64,000 nt of DNA from Streptomyces zhihengii. GTDB taxonomy: Bacteria > Actinomycetota > Actinomycetes > Streptomycetales > Streptomycetaceae. The stretch covers positions 2,321,001 to 2,385,000 of the forward strand of contig NZ_JAFEJA010000001.1 of assembly GCF_016919245.1 (NCBI RefSeq), in the 5' to 3' direction. Under the pieces are notes generated by a model. The model ran no database searches, was not told the DNA's origin, and saw only the letters and a program-made list of their open reading frames with translations. This document shows, in pieces, positions 8,003 to 16,340 of this stretch. The translations under genes were made by a program, and so were the position numbers. The number at the start of each line of letters is the position of its first letter. Position 1 is the first letter of the stretch.

Positions 8003-9178
8003 ATGCGACCCATTCGCCCGACGCTCGCGGCGGCATCGCTGGCCGCCGTGCTGGCGCTCACCGCCACCGCGTGCGGTCCGACGGAGGACAGCGCGGGCGA
8101 CAAGCCGAGCGCTCCGGCCAGCCAGTCCACGGACGGCGCAATCACCATTCCGGACGATCTGAAGGACCGGCTCAAGGAGCACGGGATCGACCTGGACAAG
8201 TGGCGGGACGGGGAGTGGAAGAACTGGGACCGCGACAAGTGGCTGCGCGAGGCGCAGGACTTCGTCAACCCGATCATCGAGGACCTGTGGAACCCGGACC
8301 GGATGCGGGACGCCGAGAAGCCGCCGGCCGAGCCGGTCGCGCCGGACATCTCCGGTGACGAGGGTGTCACCGACCCGACGCCCGCGCCGGTGGACGCGGC
8401 CGCGGTGAAGGCGCCGTACCACTCCAGCGCGGCGGAGGCCGGGAAGGTCTTCTTCGACGGCCCGCAGGGCTCGATGGTCTGCTCGGCGACCGTGGTGAAG
8501 GACCCGGCCAACCCGGGCAAGTCCAACATGGTCTGGACGGCCGGCCACTGCGTCCACGCGGGCAAGAGCGGCGGCTGGTACCGCAACATCGCCTTCGTCC
8601 CCGCGTACAACGACGGCGCCAAGCCGACGGCCGACCTGGAGAACGCGCCCAAGGAGCAGATCGCTCCGCACGGCGTGTGGTGGGGCGACTGGGCGCAGAC
8701 CTCCGAGCAGTGGATCTCGCAGGGTGCCGCGACCGGCGGCCAGGGTGCTCCGTACGACTTCGCCGTCATCCATGTCACGCCCGAGAAGGGCGGCAGCGGC
8801 AAGTCCCTGGAGGAGACGGTCGGCGCCGCGCTGCCCGTCGACTTCAACGCCCCGGCCGTGCCGGAGATCGCGACCATGACGGCGACCGGCTACCCGGCCG
8901 CGCCGCCGTACGACGGCCAGAAGATGTTCCAGTGCGCCGACAAGCCGGGCCGTCTGTCGCTCAAGGCCGAGCAGCCGACCATGTACCGCATCGGCTGCAC
9001 GATGACCGGCGGTTCGTCCGGCGGCGGCTGGGTGGCCGCGGGTGCGGACGGCAAGCCCGCGCTGGTCTCGAACACCTCCATCGGCCCGGTGACGGCCGGC
9101 TGGCTCGCGGGTCCGCGGCTCGGCAAGGAGGCCAAGGGCATCTACGACGCGGTCAGCAAGAAGTTCGCCGGCCGGTGA
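8003..9178 (+). CDS. Secreted trypsin/V8-like serine protease, probable lipoprotein (paralogue 1)
   Basis: Predicted extracellular chymotrypsin-fold serine protease, 391 aa. The N-terminus RPIRPTLAAASLAAVLALTA followed by TAC is a lipoprotein-type signal, putting the lipidated cysteine near residue 26 and the enzyme outside the membrane. Next comes an Asp/Ser-rich linker and an unusual Trp-rich segment (residues ~52-95, containing DKWRDGEWKNWDRDKWLREA). The protease domain shows WTAGHC (His182), APYDFAVIHV (Asp252) and GGSSGGGW (Ser339), a plausible triad. The start at 8003 has AGGGGG 8 nt upstream; the longer in-frame start at 7886 has no comparable site. A strong hairpin (9209-9239) follows, so the gene is probably a single unit, with a close paralogue downstream. 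The substrate is unknown. Confidence 0.88.
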   Translation: MRPIRPTLAAASLAAVLALTATACGPTEDSAGDKPSAPASQSTDGAITIPDDLKDRLKEHGIDLDKWRDGEWKNWDRDKWLREAQDFVNPIIEDLWNPDRMRDAEKPPAEPVAPDISGDEGVTDPTPAPVDAAAVKAPYHSSAAEAGKVFFDGPQGSMVCSATVVKDPANPGKSNMVWTAGHCVHAGKSGGWYRNIAFVPAYNDGAKPTADLENAPKEQIAPHGVWWGDWAQTSEQWISQGAATGGQGAPYDFAVIHVTPEKGGSGKSLEETVGAALPVDFNAPAVPEIATMTATGYPAAPPYDGQKMFQCADKPGRLSLKAEQPTMYRIGCTMTGGSSGGGWVAAGADGKPALVSNTSIGPVTAGWLAGPRLGKEAKGIYDAVSKKFAGR

Positions 9179-9208
9179 GCCGGTGACGCGCACGCCGCGT
9201 CCCGACCG

Positions 9209-9239
9209 GGAGGGCGTCCGGCCACGCCGGGCGCCCTCC
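9209..9239 (+). terminator. Hairpin terminator after protease 1
   Basis: GGAGGGCG (9209-9216) pairs with CGCCCTCC (9232-9239), and an inner CCGG/CCGG helix extends the stem. It lies 30 nt after the stop codon. There is no T-run, as is usual for high-GC actinobacterial terminators. Confidence 0.75.
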
Positions 9240-9434
9240 GGCACGTGAACACCGGAATCCACGCGGCACATGAACAGCGGCACGTGAACACCGGGGATCC
9301 ACGCGGCACATGAACACCGGGGATCCGCGCGGCACATGAACACCAGCGGTCGCCGCGGCACATGAGGCCGCCGGAGACCCCGGGCACGTGAACGAGCCGG
9401 GCGCCCCCGGCTCGTGAAGACGCCGGGCGCCCGT
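9240..9434. repeat. 26-bp intergenic tandem repeat, eight copies
   Basis: The core GGCACRTGAAC recurs at 9240, 9265, 9279, 9305, 9331, 9357 and 9383, with a diverged copy (GGCTCGTGAAG) at 9409. Spacing is 25, 14, 26, 26, 26, 26 and 26 bp. Most copies continue as ACCGGGGATCCRCGC, and identity decays toward the 3' side. Each core holds a CACGTG or CACATG hexamer. The period is not a multiple of three, the array lies between two coding genes, and I see no ORF in it that looks real. The 170 bp from 9435 to 9604 hold only the upstream region of the second protease; no promoter is obvious. Confidence 0.88.
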
Positions 9435-9604
9435 GAAGACTCCGTGCAGTGACGCCGTCCGCGGCCCTCCGAGCCGCTCCGGCGTGACACGATCATGGCA
9501 AGCTGCCCCGGGCGCCGCACCCGTTCGCACGGTGCCCCGCCGTCCCGTCGAGGACCGCGGCCCGGCGCAGCCTTCGCACAACGCATTCCAGGGGGAAGAT
9601 TTCC

Positions 9605-10780
9605 ATGCGATCCATACGCCCGTTGCTCACCGCCGCCGCCTTGGCGTCGGCCCTCGTCCTGACGGCGACCGCCTGCGGACCGGGTGAGGACGAGGCCGGC
9701 GGCGAGCCGTCCGCCTCGGCCTCCGCCGGCCAGGACGGCGCCGGCAAGGGGGCCCTCCCCGCCGACCTGGCCGACCGCCTCAAGGAGCGCGGCATCGACC
9801 TGGACAAGTGGCGGGACGGCGAGTGGAAGAACTGGGACCGCGACACGTGGCTCCGTGAGGCCAAGGACTTCGTCAACCCGGTGATCGAGGGCCTGTGGAA
9901 GCCCGAGCGGATGACGACGGCCTCGGCGCCGACCCGGACGCTCGCCGCCGGCGACATCACCGGCGACCAGGACGTGACCGACCCCGAACCGCGCCCGGTC
10001 CGGGCGGTTCCGGAGAAGAAGCCGTACCACCGCAACGCCGCTCCGGTCGGCAAGGTCTTCTTCGACTCGCCCAAGGGCTCCATGGTCTGCTCGGCGACCG
10101 TGGTGAAGGACCCGGCCAACCCGGGCAAGTCCAACATGGTCTGGACGGCCGGCCACTGCGTCCACGCGGGCAGGGACGGCGGCTGGTACCGCAACATCGC
10201 CTTCGTCCCGGCGTACAACGACACCGGCAAGTCCCCGGCCGCGCTGGAGAACGCGCAGCCGCACGAGGTCGCCCCGTACGGCGTGTACTGGGCGGACTGG
10301 GTGGCCACGTCGGGCGGGTGGATCGACCAGGGCGGCCCGACGGGCGGCACCGGGGCCGCGTACGACTACGCCGTCATGCACGTGAAGCCGGAGCGCGGGA
10401 CCAAGTCGCTGGAGGAGACGGTGGGCGCGGCGCTCGACGTCGACTTCGCCGCCCCCGAGGCACGGAGCATCGGCACCATCGGCGCCTGGGGCTACCCGGC
10501 GGCGCCGCCGTACGACGGCGCGATCATGCACAAGTGCCTCGACACGGCGAGCCGGCTGTCCATCGCACCGGGCACGCCGACGATGTGGCGCATCGGCTGC
10601 ACCATGACCGGCGGGTCCTCCGGTGGCGGCTGGTTCGTGCAGCAGCCGGGCGGCAAGACGGTGCTGGTGTCCAACACGTCGATCGGCCCGGTCACCTCGG
10701 GCTGGCTGGCGGGGCCCCGGCTGGACCGTGACGCCGAGCAGGTGTTCACGATGATGAGCGAGAAGTTCGCCGGACGCTGA
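9605..10780 (+). CDS. Secreted trypsin/V8-like serine protease, probable lipoprotein (paralogue 2)
   Basis: Paralogue of the upstream gene with the same length (391 aa) and plan. It has a signal ending in LVLTATAC, a short acidic linker, the Trp-rich segment (GIDLDKWRDGEWKNWDRDTW) almost unchanged, then a protease domain with WTAGHC, AAYDYAVMHV and GGSSGGGW. The Trp-rich segment and the SATVVKDPANPGKSNMVWTA stretch are nearly identical between the copies, while linkers differ, so this is an old duplication with selected blocks. The ATG at 9605 is preceded by AGGGGGA. The gene has its own downstream bidirectional terminator. The catalytic residues are present, so I predict an active extracellular endopeptidase. 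The target is unknown. Confidence 0.88.
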   Translation: MRSIRPLLTAAALASALVLTATACGPGEDEAGGEPSASASAGQDGAGKGALPADLADRLKERGIDLDKWRDGEWKNWDRDTWLREAKDFVNPVIEGLWKPERMTTASAPTRTLAAGDITGDQDVTDPEPRPVRAVPEKKPYHRNAAPVGKVFFDSPKGSMVCSATVVKDPANPGKSNMVWTAGHCVHAGRDGGWYRNIAFVPAYNDTGKSPAALENAQPHEVAPYGVYWADWVATSGGWIDQGGPTGGTGAAYDYAVMHVKPERGTKSLEETVGAALDVDFAAPEARSIGTIGAWGYPAAPPYDGAIMHKCLDTASRLSIAPGTPTMWRIGCTMTGGSSGGGWFVQQPGGKTVLVSNTSIGPVTSGWLAGPRLDRDAEQVFTMMSEKFAGR

Positions 10781-10789
10781 CGCCGCGCG

Positions 10790-10837
10790 CACGCACGAGG
10801 GCCCGCCCCCTTCGAAGGGGGCGGGCCCTCGTGCGTG
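10790..10837. terminator. Perfect 48-nt palindrome, bidirectional terminator
   Basis: The sequence is perfectly self-complementary about its centre (TTCGAA at 10811-10816), giving a stem of about 22 bp. It separates the plus-strand protease, which ends at 10780, from hflX, which ends at 10854 on the minus strand, so it can terminate both convergent transcripts. Confidence 0.9.
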
Positions 10838-10853
10838 TCCGGCGCGGACGCCG

Positions 10854-12344
10854 TCAGTGCGCCGCGGGTGTGCAGGACGCCAGCGCGGACGCCAGCTCCT
10901 CGTGCACCAGCGCCTTGAGCAGGGTGCCCTCCGTGGTGTGCTCCTCGGAGATCACCTCGCCCTCCGCGTGGACGCGGGAGACGAGTCCGCCCTGGGTGTA
11001 CGGGACGAGTGCCTCGATCTCCACCTCGGGCCGCGGCAGCTCGGCGTCGATCAGCTCCAGGAGCCGGGCGATGCCCGCGCCGGTGCGCGCCGAGACGGCG
11101 ATCGCGCGGCGCTCGATCCGCAGCAGCCGCTGGAGGACCAGCGGGTCGGCCGCGTCGGCCTTGTTGATCACCACGATCTCGGGCACGTCGACCGCGCCCA
11201 CGTCGCGGATGACCTCGCGCACGGCCGCGAGCTGCTCCTCCGGAGCCGGGTGCGCGCCGTCCACCACGTGGAGGATCAGGTCGGCGTCGCCGACCTCCTC
11301 CATGGTGGAGCGGAACGCCTCGACCAGGTGGTGCGGCAGGTGCCGGACGAATCCGACGGTGTCGGCCAGCGTGTAGAGGCGGCCGCCCGGGGTCTCGGCC
11401 CGCCGCACGGTCGGGTCCAGGGTGGCGAACAGGGCGTTCTCCACCAGGACACCGGCTCCGGTGAGGCGGTTGAGCAGGGACGACTTGCCCGCGTTGGTGT
11501 ATCCGGCGATGGCGACCGAGGGGACCTTGTTGCGCCGGCGTTCCTGGCGCTTGATCTCGCGGCCCGTCTTCATCTCCGCGATCTCCCGGCGCATCTTCGC
11601 CATCTTCTCGCGGATCCGGCGCCGGTCCGTCTCGATCTTGGTCTCACCGGGACCACGGGTGGCCATGCCGCCACCGCCGCCGCCGCCCATCTGACGGGAC
11701 AGCGACTGACCCCAGCCGCGCAGCCGCGGCAGCATGTACTGCATCTGCGCGAGCGCGACCTGCGCCTTGCCCTCACGGGACTTGGCGTGCTGGGCGAAGA
11801 TGTCGAGGATCAGGGCGGTCCGGTCGACCACCTTCACCTTGACGACGTCCTCGAGGTGGATGAGCTGGCCCGGGCTGAGCTCACCGTCGCAGACGACGGT
11901 GTCGGCGCCGGACTCCAGGACGATGTCCCGCAGTTCCTGCGCCTTGCCCGAACCGATGTAGGTGGCCGGGTCCGGCTTGTCGCGCCGCTGGACGACGCCG
12001 TCGAGCACCATGGCTCCGGCCGTCTCGGCGAGCGCGGCGAGCTCCGCGAGGCTGTTCTCCGCGTCCTGCACGGTGCCCGAGGTCCAGACACCGACGAGCA
12101 CCACACGCTCCAGGCGGAGCTGCCGGTACTCGACCTCGGTGACGTCCTCGAGCTCGGTGGAGAGGCCCGCCACACGCCGCAGCGCCGCACGCTCGGAGCG
12201 GTCGAGCTGCTCGCCGTCCCGCTCCGTGTCGATCTCGTGGCTCCAGGCGACGTCCTCTTCCATCAGGGCATCGGCCCGAAGGCTGTCGGTGCGCGTGTCC
12301 GCGAAGCTCTGCTCGGCCTGGGAAGGGGATGAAGAGGAGGTCAT
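10854..12344 (-). CDS. hflX: Ribosome-associated GTPase HflX
   Basis: GTPase that binds and splits stalled or hibernating 70S ribosomes after stress. The product is 496 aa. It has the HflX N-terminal domain (TYIGSGKAQELRD; DGELSPGQ), the glycine-rich MGGGGGGGMATRGPGETKIE linker, an arginine/lysine-rich coiled coil, and a G domain with G1 GYTNAGKSSL, G3 DTVGF and G4 NKAD. The ATG at 12344 has AAGGA 5 nt upstream; an in-frame extension to 12632 has no recognisable protein and is rejected. The gene looks monocistronic, with 178 bp upstream and the 10790-10837 terminator downstream. Confidence 0.95.
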   Translation of the reverse strand: MTSSSSPSQAEQSFADTRTDSLRADALMEEDVAWSHEIDTERDGEQLDRSERAALRRVAGLSTELEDVTEVEYRQLRLERVVLVGVWTSGTVQDAENSLAELAALAETAGAMVLDGVVQRRDKPDPATYIGSGKAQELRDIVLESGADTVVCDGELSPGQLIHLEDVVKVKVVDRTALILDIFAQHAKSREGKAQVALAQMQYMLPRLRGWGQSLSRQMGGGGGGGMATRGPGETKIETDRRRIREKMAKMRREIAEMKTGREIKRQERRRNKVPSVAIAGYTNAGKSSLLNRLTGAGVLVENALFATLDPTVRRAETPGGRLYTLADTVGFVRHLPHHLVEAFRSTMEEVGDADLILHVVDGAHPAPEEQLAAVREVIRDVGAVDVPEIVVINKADAADPLVLQRLLRIERRAIAVSARTGAGIARLLELIDAELPRPEVEIEALVPYTQGGLVSRVHAEGEVISEEHTTEGTLLKALVHEELASALASCTPAAH

Positions 12345-12522
12345 TGGATCCTTGTCGTCGATGGGGTGAAGCGGTGGGGGTCCACAGGCAGTGTTCCCCT
12401 TGTTCCACAGGTCACAACGTGCGGCGGGACGGGAAGATTCCCCCGGATCGCCGGGGCGGCCCCGTGGGCGCCGCCGACCGGACGATGGTCGCACGCGCCC
12501 TGCGGGGCCGTCACGCGGGTTT

Positions 12523-13986
12523 TCACCCCGCCCCGCGGGCTCCGGGCGCCTCGCTGCGCCAGTCCGGGTGGCCCGGCATCGGGGGTGTCTTGGTGCCGTG
12601 CAGCCAGCCGTCGAAGAAGGCGTCGAGGTCACGCCCCGCGACGCGGGAGGCGAGGGCGGTGAAGTCCGCCGTGCCCGCGGTGCCGTCCTTGTGGACGGCC
12701 ACCCACTCGCGTTCCAGCCGCTCGAAGGCGCTCGCGCCGATCGTCTGGCGCAGCGCGTACAGCACCAGGGCGCTGCCGTCGTAGACCACGGGCCGGAAGA
12801 GGCTCAGCTTCTCGCCGGGCGCGGGCAGCGCCGGCGCGGCGGGCGGTCCGCCGGCGGCGCGCCAGCCGTCGGAGAGGCGGTACGCCTGGCGCATCCGGTC
12901 GACGAGGGGCTGACCGGCCCGCTCCTCGGCGTACAGGGCCTCGTACCAGGTGGCGTGGCCCTCGTTCAGCCACAGGTCGGACCAGGTGCGGGGCGAGACG
13001 CTGTTGCCGAACCACTGGTGGGCGAGCTCGTGCACCATGACCGAGTCCACGTACCAGTCGGGGTAGGCGGAGTCCGTGAACAGCGAGCGCTCGAACAGCG
13101 ACAGGGTCTGGGTCTCCAGCTCGAAGCCGGTGTCGGCGTCGGCCACGAGCACGCCGTAGGTGTCGAAGGGGTACCGGCCGACCTTGCGTTCCATCCACTG
13201 CACCTGGCCGGGGGTCTTCGCCAGCCAGGGCTCCAGCGCGGCGCGGTCCGCGGCCGGCACCACGTCGCGGATCGGCAGACCGTGCGGGCCCCGGCGCTCG
13301 ACGACGGCGGACCGGCCGATGGCGACCTGGGCGAGCTCGGTGGCCATCGGCTGCCCCGTGCGGTAGACCCACGCGGTTTCCGTGCCCTGGACGGTGCGGG
13401 ACACCCGGCGGCCGTTGGCGACGACGGTGGTGTCCTTCGGGGCGCTCACCCGGAAGGTGAAGTACGCCTTGTCGGCGGGGTGGTCGTTGCAGGGGAAGAC
13501 GCGGTGCGCCGCGTCCGCCTGGTTGGCCATGACGAGGCCGTCGCCGGTGCGCACCCAGCCGCCGGCGGACGCGGGCCCGCGCGGGTCGCTGGTGTGGTCG
13601 ACGGTGATCCGCATCCGGGAGCCGGCCGCCGGGGCCTCGGCGGGCTCCACCACGAGGTCCTCGCCCGCGCTCGCGAACTCGGCGGGCCGGCCGTTCACAC
13701 GCACGGAGCGGACGGTGCCGTGGGTGAAGTCCAGGTTGACGCGCTCCAGCCGCCGGCCGGCCACGGCGTCGATGGTGGTGACGGCGTCCAGCGGACGGTC
13801 GTTGGCGCCCCGGTAGGCGAGGGCGATGTCGTACGCGATGACGTCGTAGCCGGGGTTGCCCAGCTCGGGGAAGAGACGGTCGCCGATCCCGAGGGCCGTC
13901 GGCTCGGGCAGCGTCGCGGCCACGAGGGTGGCCGACACGGCGGCGAGCAGGACGGCACGCGGACGGCGCCGGGGAGTGTGCAGCAT
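12523..13986 (-). CDS. Secreted M1-family zinc metallopeptidase
   Basis: Predicted extracytoplasmic aminopeptidase of the gluzincin M1 family, 487 aa. It has an N-terminal signal (RRRPRAVLLAAVSATLVAAT), an N-terminal beta domain, the exopeptidase segment around GGWVRTGDGLVMANQ, then the zinc site HELAHQWFG near residue 316 with the third ligand in LWLNEGHATW, the usual HExxH-18-E spacing. It is much shorter than the ~850-aa PepN enzymes because it lacks most of the C-terminal helical domain, a common short secreted form in Streptomyces. The start at 13986 is supported by the signal peptide. It is co-directional with rshA upstream (75 bp gap), but I see no functional link. Confidence 0.9.
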   Translation of the reverse strand: MLHTPRRRPRAVLLAAVSATLVAATLPEPTALGIGDRLFPELGNPGYDVIAYDIALAYRGANDRPLDAVTTIDAVAGRRLERVNLDFTHGTVRSVRVNGRPAEFASAGEDLVVEPAEAPAAGSRMRITVDHTSDPRGPASAGGWVRTGDGLVMANQADAAHRVFPCNDHPADKAYFTFRVSAPKDTTVVANGRRVSRTVQGTETAWVYRTGQPMATELAQVAIGRSAVVERRGPHGLPIRDVVPAADRAALEPWLAKTPGQVQWMERKVGRYPFDTYGVLVADADTGFELETQTLSLFERSLFTDSAYPDWYVDSVMVHELAHQWFGNSVSPRTWSDLWLNEGHATWYEALYAEERAGQPLVDRMRQAYRLSDGWRAAGGPPAAPALPAPGEKLSLFRPVVYDGSALVLYALRQTIGASAFERLEREWVAVHKDGTAGTADFTALASRVAGRDLDAFFDGWLHGTKTPPMPGHPDWRSEAPGARGAG

Positions 13987-14061
13987 GTGCTACCGCTACC
14001 AGCGCGCCCGGTCGCGGCCGCCGGGCACGCGCCGGGAGCCGCGCGGCCCACCCGAAAGAGA

Positions 14062-16146
14062 TCAGCCGCTTCCCGCCGGATGCTGTGTCCGGCTGACGTC
14101 GAACACCCCGGGGACGTCGCGCATGGCGCGCATCAGGGCGGGAAGTCCGGCGGCGTCCGGGAGTTGGAGCGTGTAGGTGTGCCGTACCCGCTGCTGGGTG
14201 GGCGGCTCCACGGTCGCCGACACCACGGCGGCGCCCTCGGCGGCGATCGCCTCGGTGAGGTCGGCCAGCAGCCGCGGCCGGCCGAACGACTCGGCGACGA
14301 GGGTGACCCGGCACTCGGGTGCGTCGCCCCAGCGCACCTCGACCGGCACCCGCCCCGCGCCCTCCATCCGCGCCACGGCGGGACACTCGCGCCGGTGCAC
14401 GGTGACGGCCCCGCCGCGGACGGGGATCCCCGTCACGGTGTCGGGCGGCACCGGCGTGCAGCAGCCGGCGAGCCGCACGGTGGCCCCGGGCCGGTCGACG
14501 ACCGCGTTGGCCGACGCCGGCCTGTCGGCGGTGCGCTGCCTGGGGCGGCGGGGGGCGGCGTCCTGGGCGCCCGCGCCCTCGGGGTGGGCGTCGAGCCAGC
14601 CGGTGATCGCGATCCGCGCGGCGGGCGTGCGGACGTGGTCGAGCCAGTCGGCGGACGGGCCGGACGCGGCGTCCTGCGCGAGCAGCACATGCACCGTGTC
14701 GCCGTCCCCCAGCTGGGTGCTCAGTGTGGCGAGCCGCCCGTTGACACGGGCGCCGATACAGGTGTGCGCCCGCTCGCCGTACTGGGCGTAGGCCGCGTCC
14801 ACGCAACTGGCTCCGGCCGGCAGGCCGAGCGCGCGGCCGTCGGCGCGGAAGACGGTGATCTCCCTGTCCTGCGCGAGGTCGGCCCGCAGCGAGGTCCAGA
14901 AGGTGTCCGGATCGGGGGTGGACTGCTGCCACTCCAGCAGCCGCGAGAGCCAGCCCGGCCTGGTCGGGTCGGCGCGCTCGCCGTCCTCCGGCGGTTCGGC
15001 GCCCTCGGTCGCCGCCGGGTACGGGTTGCCGAGGGCGACCACGCCCGCCTCGGCCACCTTGTGCATCTGATGGGTGCGGATGAGGACTTCGGCCACGGCA
15101 CCGTCGGGGCCCGCCACGGCGGTGTGCAGCGACTGGTACAGGTTGAACTTGGGGGCGGCGATGAAGTCCTTGAACTCGGAGATCACCGGGGTGAAGCAGG
15201 TGTGCAGCTCACCGAGGACGGCGTAGCAGTCGGCGTCGTCGCCGACCAGGACGAGCAGCCGCCCGAAGTCGGTGCTGCGCAGTTCGGCGCGTTTGAGGCA
15301 GACCCGGTGGACGGAGACGAAGTGCCGCGGCCTGATGAGCACTTCGGCGCTGATGCCGGCCTCCCGGAGCACCTTGCGGAACTCCTCGGCGATGGCCTCC
15401 AGCGCGGTGCAGGCGCCCGCATTATCGGCGATCAGTGCGCGGGTGCGCTCGTACTCCCCGGGGTGGAGGATGGCGAAGACCAGGTCCTCCAGCTCGGTCT
15501 TGAGCGCCTGTACGCCCAGCCGTTCGGCGAGCGGGATGAGGACGTCCCGGGTGACCTTGGCGATACGCGCCTGTTTCTCGGGGCGCATCACCCCGAGGGT
15601 GCGCATGTTGTGCAGCCGGTCGGCGAGTTTGATCGACATCACGCGGACGTCGTTGCCGGTGGCGACGAGCATCTTGCGGAAGGTCTCCGGCTCGGCGGCG
15701 GCCCCGTAGTCGACCTTCTCCAGCTTGGTGACGCCGTCGACGATGTAGGCGACCTCGGCGCCGAACTCCGTCCTGACCTGATCGAGCGTCACCTCGGTGT
15801 CCTCGACGGTGTCGTGGAGCACGGAGGCGATCAAGGTGGTGGTCTCGGCGCCCAGTTCGGCGAGGATCAGCGTCACGGCGAGCGGGTGGGTGATGTACGG
15901 CTCGCCGCTCTTGCGGAACTGGCCCCGGTGGGACGACTCCGCGAGCACGTACGCCCGGTGCAGTTCGGCGAGCCGGGCGTCGGGGTGGTGGGCCCGGTGG
16001 GCGTCGACGACATGACCGATCGCGTCGGGCAGCCGGTCACGTCCGGCCGGGCCCATCAGTGCGGCGCGGCCCAGCCTGCGGAGGTCGATCCTCGGGCGGC
16101 CGCGCCGGCGGCTGTGGGCACCTGGATTGGCGGCCTCTGCACTCAT
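14062..16146 (-). CDS. rshA: RelA/SpoT homologue (RshA-like, HD hydrolase with diverged synthetase)
   Basis: Alarmone (p)ppGpp enzyme, 694 aa. Order: HD hydrolase domain (HRGQFRKSGEPYITHP; HDTVEDT near residue 112; KLADRLHNMRTL), synthetase domain, TGS (EITVFRADGRALGLPAGASC), a zinc-finger-like CC motif, and a C-terminal ACT domain. The HD motif is complete. In the synthetase, the usual GRPKH is IRPRH and the usual DLxxIR is DFGRLL, while YQSLHT and EVLIRT remain. I therefore predict a functional hydrolase and a weakened or specialised synthetase. The ATG at 16146 has GGAGGTG just upstream. S. coelicolor has two such genes, relA and rshA (SCO5794, from memory); its position between dapF and hflX identifies this one as the second. 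Confidence 0.85.
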   Translation of the reverse strand: MSAEAANPGAHSRRRGRPRIDLRRLGRAALMGPAGRDRLPDAIGHVVDAHRAHHPDARLAELHRAYVLAESSHRGQFRKSGEPYITHPLAVTLILAELGAETTTLIASVLHDTVEDTEVTLDQVRTEFGAEVAYIVDGVTKLEKVDYGAAAEPETFRKMLVATGNDVRVMSIKLADRLHNMRTLGVMRPEKQARIAKVTRDVLIPLAERLGVQALKTELEDLVFAILHPGEYERTRALIADNAGACTALEAIAEEFRKVLREAGISAEVLIRPRHFVSVHRVCLKRAELRSTDFGRLLVLVGDDADCYAVLGELHTCFTPVISEFKDFIAAPKFNLYQSLHTAVAGPDGAVAEVLIRTHQMHKVAEAGVVALGNPYPAATEGAEPPEDGERADPTRPGWLSRLLEWQQSTPDPDTFWTSLRADLAQDREITVFRADGRALGLPAGASCVDAAYAQYGERAHTCIGARVNGRLATLSTQLGDGDTVHVLLAQDAASGPSADWLDHVRTPAARIAITGWLDAHPEGAGAQDAAPRRPRQRTADRPASANAVVDRPGATVRLAGCCTPVPPDTVTGIPVRGGAVTVHRRECPAVARMEGAGRVPVEVRWGDAPECRVTLVAESFGRPRLLADLTEAIAAEGAAVVSATVEPPTQQRVRHTYTLQLPDAAGLPALMRAMRDVPGVFDVSRTQHPAGSG

Positions 16147-16340
16147 GGGGCACCTCCGGCGGCTTCGACCGGCGGTGGGGAAGGATCGGGTCACGCCTCC
16201 CGGGCCGGTGCTTGATGCTACCGACCCCACCACGCGGTGAAGTCCCGCTCTCGCCCAGCGTGAAACGGATCACCCATTCGAGCGAAGCGCGGCGCGTCCC
16301 CGTTCGGGCCGCGGCCGCGCTCCGATGCGAACGCGGGCCC

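Noticed and set aside
9240..9434. CRISPR array reading of the 26-bp repeats
   Set aside because: There are no unique spacers of constant length between repeats, the whole unit repeats, and no cas gene is in the window.
7688..10792. Minus-strand frame that extends the aminotransferase to about 1490 aa across both protease genes
   Set aside because: The extra part is antisense to two well-supported proteases, repeats low-complexity residues and crosses the repeat array; the TTG at 7687 has a proper ribosome site.
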